Below, in pieces: positions 57,401 to 64,000 of a stretch of 64,000 nt of DNA. How positions within the stretch are numbered: the first letter of the stretch is position 1; every line of letters begins with the position of its first letter. Under the pieces are notes generated by a model, which did no database searches, was not told where the DNA came from, and was given only the letters and a program-made list of their open reading frames with translations. The DNA lies in the NCBI GenBank assembly GCA_029378245.1, contig JARKIF010000046.1:124001-188000 (forward strand), in the 5' to 3' direction. The position numbers and the translations under genes are program-made. This DNA comes from Roridomyces roridus (Eukaryota; Basidiomycota; Agaricomycetes; Agaricales; Mycenaceae).

Positions 57401-60400
57401 ATCCAAATTCTCGACTTCGGATGGCTACCCCCCGGCCTGAATTGGACTTGACTTTATGCCCGACACTCTCCGTCATGTCCGCCAGCTTCCGTCTGCGATG
57501 CAAATCACGAGAATCGCTGCCAGGGACTTGTTATATAAAAGGAATCTGAGCATTCTACCATTCGTCATCTCAAACCCACCATCCAATCACACCTCCAGCC
57601 ATCTCAAACCATCATGCCCTCGATTCAATCTGGCGAAGTACTCGTTTCGGGAGCTAACGGCTTTGTGGCGACGGTGAGTTCTCTTCTTTCCAATTTCGAG
57701 CAAAGGCCGAGTGTGCGCAGTGGTGCGTGCAGACGTTCCTGGATGCGGGTTTCTCCGTCCGAGGCACAGTGCGCAGCGCCGTCAAGGGCAAACACATCAA
57801 ACGCTTCTTCGCCTCGTACGGAGACAAATTCGAGCTCGTCGTCGTCCCGGACATCACTGCTGTACGTCCGAATCCTTGTCATTTCATTCAACTCATAATT
57901 GATTCGTACCTCGTTTAGCCTGGCGCATTCGACGAAGCTGTGAAAGGCGTCGATGCTATCGCACACACTGCCTCCCCATTCCATCTCGCCGCAGACGACC
58001 CGGCAGACCTCTCCGGGCCCTCTGTACGGGGTACAATCGGCATCCTCGAGAGTGCGCGCAAATACGGGCAGACCGTGAAGCGCATTGTCATCACTTCGTC
58101 CGCTGTAGCCGTTACCACGCCGAAGGACGGGCCCTTGGATGAATATGACTGGAACAACGGCGCGGTACAGGCTGTTGCGGACAAGGGCGCCGCCGCGGGG
58201 AATGTCGACAAGTACTGCAACTCAAAGGTCTTGGCGGAGCGTGGGGCCTGGGAGTTTCTCGACAAGCACAGGACGGAGGTTGGGTGGGATATTGCTGTGC
58301 TGAACCCGCCGTTGATCCTCAGGGTGAGTATCTCTTTCTGTGATTCACGATGTGTCCACTCCCGACGAACTCAACACTTCAACCAAGATGATGTTCAACG
58401 CCTTCACCGCATCGGGTCCCACATCGGGCGGTGGGCAATGGGCGAGCGTCAAGGACGTCGGTCGCGCGCACCTCCTCACCGTGACGACCGACCTCCCTTC
58501 ATATGTCCCCTTGTCCGCGGTCAACAAGAAGGAGGGGCGCAATGTAAATCGCTTCATTATTGGTGGGCAAGGGTTTACACGGCAGGATATGCGTACGTTC
58601 CTTTTTCCTTCTCTATTTCCGACGTTGTGTTTACGATTTGTTCTTCAGTCGACGCTGCTCCTACACAGTACAAGAAGGGTTTCCCCAACAGCATCACCAC
58701 CACGATGCGCCCGAGGGATATGGACAACACACGCTCGCAGGAGGTGCTTGGGATGGAGTATACGAGCATTCACGAGACGGTGGAAGAGACCCTCGCGGAC
58801 TACGAGCGGAGGGGCTGGATCAAGCCTCTCGCGGTTTCGGCTTAGACGCAAGGACTTTGGAGTAGAACGGACCTCACACGCATTTTGTACACTACGCATT
58901 TTTCATGTAGCAAATATCAGACATCTTCGCATTCTTCATTCCGAGCTCGTGGTCAACGTTCAACCTCGACGGGATACAGCGAACCTGGTAGCATCTGGAT
59001 GCACCCAGGCCAACCTCGCCAAGTAGCCCTGATGTACTCTGCGTGCAGCTGCGATGTGTGGAGAATTGTACGGCGGGGTAGTATGGTGTACATGTCGCAC
59101 TGAGAGAATGAGAGTCAGAGGAGATGCAATAACTGGCGCTCACGACGACATTCAATCCAAACTTTGTAAAAGCATTGAAGAGCTGCGCGTCAAGGAGGGT
59201 GGAGACGAGATGCACCGCGTTGTCCTTGACGATGCTTCAAATTCAGACAAGCGATCAAGAATCCAGTTACATTAAAACGTAGGGCTACAAGTGACTGAGT
59301 GTCGAATATGTGTATACATTAGGTTGTTAATGCGAGGTAGGTATGCGAAAGAGGGAGTGCGTCGTATGTACGTCGAATACAGACTGAATCAAGAAAGAAA
59401 GAGAAACAAAGGAAAGAAGGGGTCATCTCAAGAAGATCTCCAACGGAATGGGCTTCCTCCTCAACCCCTCCCCACTCCCCGGACTACACTCGCTCGTCAC
59501 GTCACTCGCACTCGCCGGCGACCACCCAGACGAAGATGTGGAGGCAGACGTAGACGAAGCAGATGACAACGGGCGCTCACGCCGGCGTGGCGAACGCTGC
59601 ATCGCCATCGTCAGAGCGGGAGAGGGTGAGGGTGAGGGAGGAGGAGCGTAAGAGGCGTATTGAGCCGAAGGGCTCGTAAACACATCCGGACTCATACAAG
59701 CCCCCGCGAGAACAGACGTCTCCGCAGGCCTCCCAACGACGACAACGTCAGCCACCGTCAGCGGCTTGGTCTTCTCAGTCCCCGTCCCGGTGAAGCGACG
59801 AGGGTGCCTGTGGTACAAAGCCTGGCTCGTGCCTATCGGCTTGGGCTTGGGCTTTGGCGCACGCGGAGACTTGCTCGCAGGTGACTTGGGCGGTTGCGAA
59901 TGCGAAGGGAAGTACCGCCGCGCAAAAGAGAAGTTACTCTTCGGCGAAGGGGAGATGGGCGAGCGTGGGGAGCGGCCGTGGGCAGAATGGACGGAGGAGA
60001 GTGTGGATGAGGACCAGCGCGAGCGGAGGACGGGGCTGATTTGGGGACTCGATGCAGATGCAACTGGGGGCGCAGGAAGAATCGGATCACGGGCCAAGGC
60101 AGCTCTCAAGACCGACGCCCTCGGCCGTGGGTGCCAGCCTTGATACGGCGGGACGACGGGGGAAGCCGCGGGTGCAGGTGATGGTGCACGCGGCTCATCA
60201 ACGCCTAGCAATGCAGCCCACTTGGCTTTACGTGGCGGTGAGGGAGACGGTAGAGGCGAATCTGGCACCGGGGACGAAGACGCGATAGGCGAAACCGGCG
60301 AGGCAGCGATTAAAGGTGAGATCGGGAGCTCATCGTCGTACCCGTACGCCACGTCGTACTCCTCCCAGTCATCCTGCTCGACAAGTGTCTCGGCAGGAAA

Positions 60401-63400
60401 ATGGCTGTTGCGTGAGGAGGCAGCTGAGAAAGAGTCAGTCAATAGCTCGCGACGTAAGACAAGGAATGTACTTGAAGGCTCGAACAAAGGCGCATACGCC
60501 GCATAATCCTCCAGCACCAAATCGAAATCATCACTCGCGTCGCACGGAACCGGGGTGCGCGGTGGCGGGCGAGAAGGCGGAAGCCTTACAGACGTCGGAC
60601 GCGAGAAATTGGATATTTCATAGCCGGACGCTGACCGGCTGTGTCGGTGGCAAGTAATGATGGGTGGCGGGGGAGGTGCACGCGAGGGAATGCTAGTTGA
60701 GCGACCCAGGCGAGGAGGGGGAGCATAAGTGGGGTCGAGTTGCGACGACGGGCGTACGATGATATGGGAGGAAGGAGGGAGAATGCAGGACTCGCGGTTG
60801 GTGGTACGAGTCGTGGCAGAGGACGTCGACGAAGACGTGGTGGGGAAGGAAGATGGGAGGGGCGCAGCGAGGGTGATGAAACCAGCTGCGTGCGCTGCGT
60901 AAAAGTCGTCGTCATCTTGCCACGCGTCGGTCGCCGGAGCAGGAGGAGGAGGAGGAACGGGGGACACGGCACGCTTGGCAACGCGCAACGGCTTGATGCT
61001 CTTGCACCGGATGATACACTGAGCACCCGTCGCATGCGCCACCTCGTAGCTCTCCGCAATAGGCGAAGACGTCGGGGTCGTGAGCTCCGAATCCGAGCTG
61101 CTCCCACTGCTGCTCCCACTCGACTCGGCTTCGTCGCACGGAGGCCGGGGAAACAGGTCGAGCGTCAGACGCCACTCGTCCACGTCGCTGGGGATGCGTA
61201 GGTTGGAGACACCCTGTCGTCGTTTGGCCTTGACGTTGTTAGTCGGCGCAGATTCTTCTTCGCTGATACTGGTGAGCCCGGCCGCATTGGAGGAGGCGCG
61301 GCGGGCAACTCGGGATTGGCGCTTGATATAAGCTGCTGCTGCTGCACGACATTGGCATCGCTGACGAGACCAGGTAGGTGGAATCGACTCACAATTCATG
61401 GAGGATGTCGTTGTCGTGAATGAGAGTCGTAAATTCGTCCTGGAGAGACGTGGAGGGTGGAGAGAAGAGGGAGTAGGTGAACAATAGAGTCCTCCATGCC
61501 GTTTTTGCAACGACGGGGTGTGCGAAGACGCATTGTAAAAAAGGACAATGCCCAGCCGAGAACAATGGCCAGCACAGCCACACGGGCAAAGTACAATGGC
61601 AGCGTTTACAATAAGTTTGCGGCCAAAGCTTTCAAGAGAGAGATGCCCGGCGACGTCGGCTCTGGTGACTTGGGCAAGACGAGCGTGGATGAGGCTTTGG
61701 GAGAGAGGTGATTCACAAATCAAATTGAATTGATGCTCCATCAGCCGAGACTATCACGTAATCACTTCCCTTCTCCTTCTGCCACCAATCTTCCACCGGA
61801 CTCGAGGCCTTTTTTTTTTTTTTTTTTGTATCCTTGTTTTATTCCCTTTGTGTCTAAGACATATGGTAGGAATGTACTATCTAGTGGTGGTCCGTCTGTA
61901 TCTGCTGGTATAGTAGCTGAGAGTCCGAAGTGCTCTATAAGAATATCGTGCTAGCTCGAAACTTTGCGCGCCGTGTCAGGACGACGCGCCAAGCGGAAAG
62001 TCCGCGTACTGGGTGGAACCAGTAAGTAAAGTGTAGGTCATGGGTGGTCGTGAGTAGGTAATGAGAAGGAGAAGCATAATAAGAGAAAAGAAAATGTATA
62101 GCGCACTCCGTGTCCATCTACTTCTTGGGCTTTTCCAACGGTTTGAAGTCTCCAAAGACGGAGTGGAATCGGCGGGTGCGTTGCACGTACGCAAAGAGGT
62201 CCGGCCAGAGGTCCGGGTCGTTCAGGAGATGCTTGGAGTACTGGGCTTTGCGGTTGGACGCGTACATTGCTTGTCGGGCGTGGTGGTGGGCCTCGCAGAA
62301 AAATAAATAGTGCGCGACTGTTTCTTCGGCTACCTCGCAGCAAGGGCAGACCGGTGAAGGCGCCTTCTTGAGACGATGCAGGTGCCGGGCGAGAGGGACA
62401 TGGTGCGAGCGTAATTGGAAGAGGAGGGAAGCATGTTTGCGGGGGAGGGAAGATGTGTTTTTTCTGAATTTGGGTGATGGCAAGCTGTCGTCAACATCCT
62501 TGATCCGGTTGTATCTGGGCGATCTTCTGAACTCCTTCTTCGCCGCTCCCTGAAGGATACGAGTGTGCGCGAGCAAGAGTGCTGATTTGCTGTAGGGCAA
62601 AACCGACGAAACCGCAATAGCATCGCCGAAAGAGCCTTCCAGTGCTGCCCTCTTCGCTGCCGCGTCTGCAGCCTCGTTCCCCGGGATGTCGACGTGTCCG
62701 GGCGTCCAGTCGATGCGCAGCCTCAAACTCGGATGAGCCTCTTTGGTTTTCCGCAACCTCCTGTGGAATTTGTCCCAGATGTATCGCCCGGTCCCAGTTT
62801 TAGCGTTCGCCGTGGCCTGTATCGCCGAGGTACTGTCCAACCCCAATGGCACGACTCCCTCGATCCTGACGTCCTCCTCCTCCTCCAGACACTCCAGTGC
62901 CAAGATCTGCCCTACTCCTTCCGCCTCATACACACCGTAATGCCTCGCCGACCCCAACAACAGTCCCTTCTGCCGTTTCACCACCCCGTCAATCATCAAC
63001 ACCCCCGCCGCTCCCACCTTACCATCCACGAGCGAGCCGTCCGAGAACAGTTTCACCCGCGATGGCTCAGCAAGCGCCCTCTCCTTCGCCTCCTCTTTCG
63101 TTGCATCTACCTGCACCTTCAGCCCCGCCTTCCACCCCGCCTTCCTCCTCACCGCTCGTATGGTCTCCACTCTGTTCGGCCGGACGTCCTTGTAGGCCGT
63201 CATGATGAAATGTATCGGCGCCGGGTGTTTCTTGACATGTCCGTAACGCACCGCTTTGCGTACCTCTTCGTGGAGGGGGTGTGATTCCGGGATGGATGCA
63301 TATCGTACGGCAGCCCGGTGGAGAATCTTGTCGACCACTAGATTGATCGGCAGCAAGTCGGCGTGTGCATCCAATAAGTCGGCTGGCGAGGAAACCATGC

Positions 63401-64000
63401 CTCCGGCAATCATCCTCGCCGCCTTCATCTGGATTGATGTGAGCTTCTTCATCGCTGCCCTCCCATCCCGTCTCCTGTTTTCCCCGCTGACCCTTTGCCT
63501 GACAGGCGCCAACCAAACCTCCGCAGCGTACAGCATCCTCGGCACGCAGATGGCCGAATAGAGTCGCCGCACCTGTCCAGGTCCCACTCCTCCTGAGACC
63601 CGTGCGATGCGCCGGAACTTTGCCAGCCACTCGTGCCCTCGTCCCTGCGCCGCAGCTGCTTGCTGTTTAAAGGTCAAGTTCTCGTCTAGCCACACCCCCA
63701 CCAACTTCACTGCCTCCATCGGCTGCACCTCAGCTCCATTCAACTTGAGCACCGGCCGCTCCTCCTTCACCCACTTCAATTCTCTCGTAAAAATATCACG
63801 TACCTGCCTCTTCTTCTGCGAGAAGTGGCAAACTTGATCCTTGGCCGCACCGAAGATGCTGTTGTGCGTTGCAGCCCAGTCGTCGACGCCATCGGGTGTC
63901 TCCACCAGTTCTTGCAGCACCTTGGTCGTGTCGCGCAGCGTATCTCCGACGGCTAGGACATGGTAGTCGTCGATATAAATCCCTGAGTGAGTTGTTGCTG

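Overview
This window is nuclear DNA of a mushroom-forming basidiomycete (Agaricomycetes). Genes are split by many 45-65 nt introns (GTRNGT...YAG). F-box-like, BTB and amidohydrolase genes are mixed with decayed copies and non-autonomous transposons. No rRNA, CRISPR, bacterial operon or convincing intact tRNA was seen. Exons were worked out by hand from reading frame, splice consensus and comparison between copies inside the window; all family names come from motif recognition, not from a search.

Layout. 0-4 kb: a repeat-rich stretch without a convincing gene. 4.2-5.8 kb: intact metal-dependent amidohydrolase (+). 6.4-7.7 kb: BTB gene (-). 7.8-14.5 kb: F-box-type genes, one intact (10.2-11.5 kb) and two broken, plus a 71-bp inverted repeat. 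14.5-16.9 kb: a cluster of degenerate tRNA-like motifs. 17.6-20.9 kb: a wrecked Ubp3/USP10-type deubiquitinase pseudogene and a second fragment of it. 20-48 kb: the core of the window. 48.2-50 kb: an F-box-type gene interrupted by a hAT-like MITE. 50.4 kb: a clean 121-aa orphan gene. 51.2-52.8 kb: 2,3-dihydroxybenzoate decarboxylase-type gene with a single-base frameshift. 53-55.9 kb: F-box fragment and a GH3 beta-glucosidase pseudogene. 57.6-58.8 kb: dihydroflavonol-reductase-type NAD(P)-dependent reductase. 59.4-61.4 kb: serine/proline-rich disordered protein. 61.8-64 kb: 3' half of a LINE retrotransposon entering from the right edge.

The most unusual part is 20-48 kb. Two small, apparently lineage-specific DNA-binding protein families are amplified side by side. 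Family 1 (three intact genes, one broken gene, two or more fragments) has a C-terminal GATA-like zinc finger with an enlarged 22-residue loop; every intron is phase 1, so exons can be duplicated without breaking the frame, and an exon pair has been duplicated in two copies. Family 2 (three intact genes, one broken) encodes 154-165 aa proteins with an N-terminal FSGA/ISGGTF motif, a short predicted coiled coil and a homeodomain at the extreme C-terminus; all intact copies have four exons and split the homeodomain Trp-48 codon with an intron. One member of each family lies in each of two large direct segmental duplications (about 22.0-30.0 kb and 33.7-44.2 kb). Comparing the two blocks dates and delimits two transposon insertions, one of them a TIR element carrying two tRNA-like promoter modules in inverted orientation.
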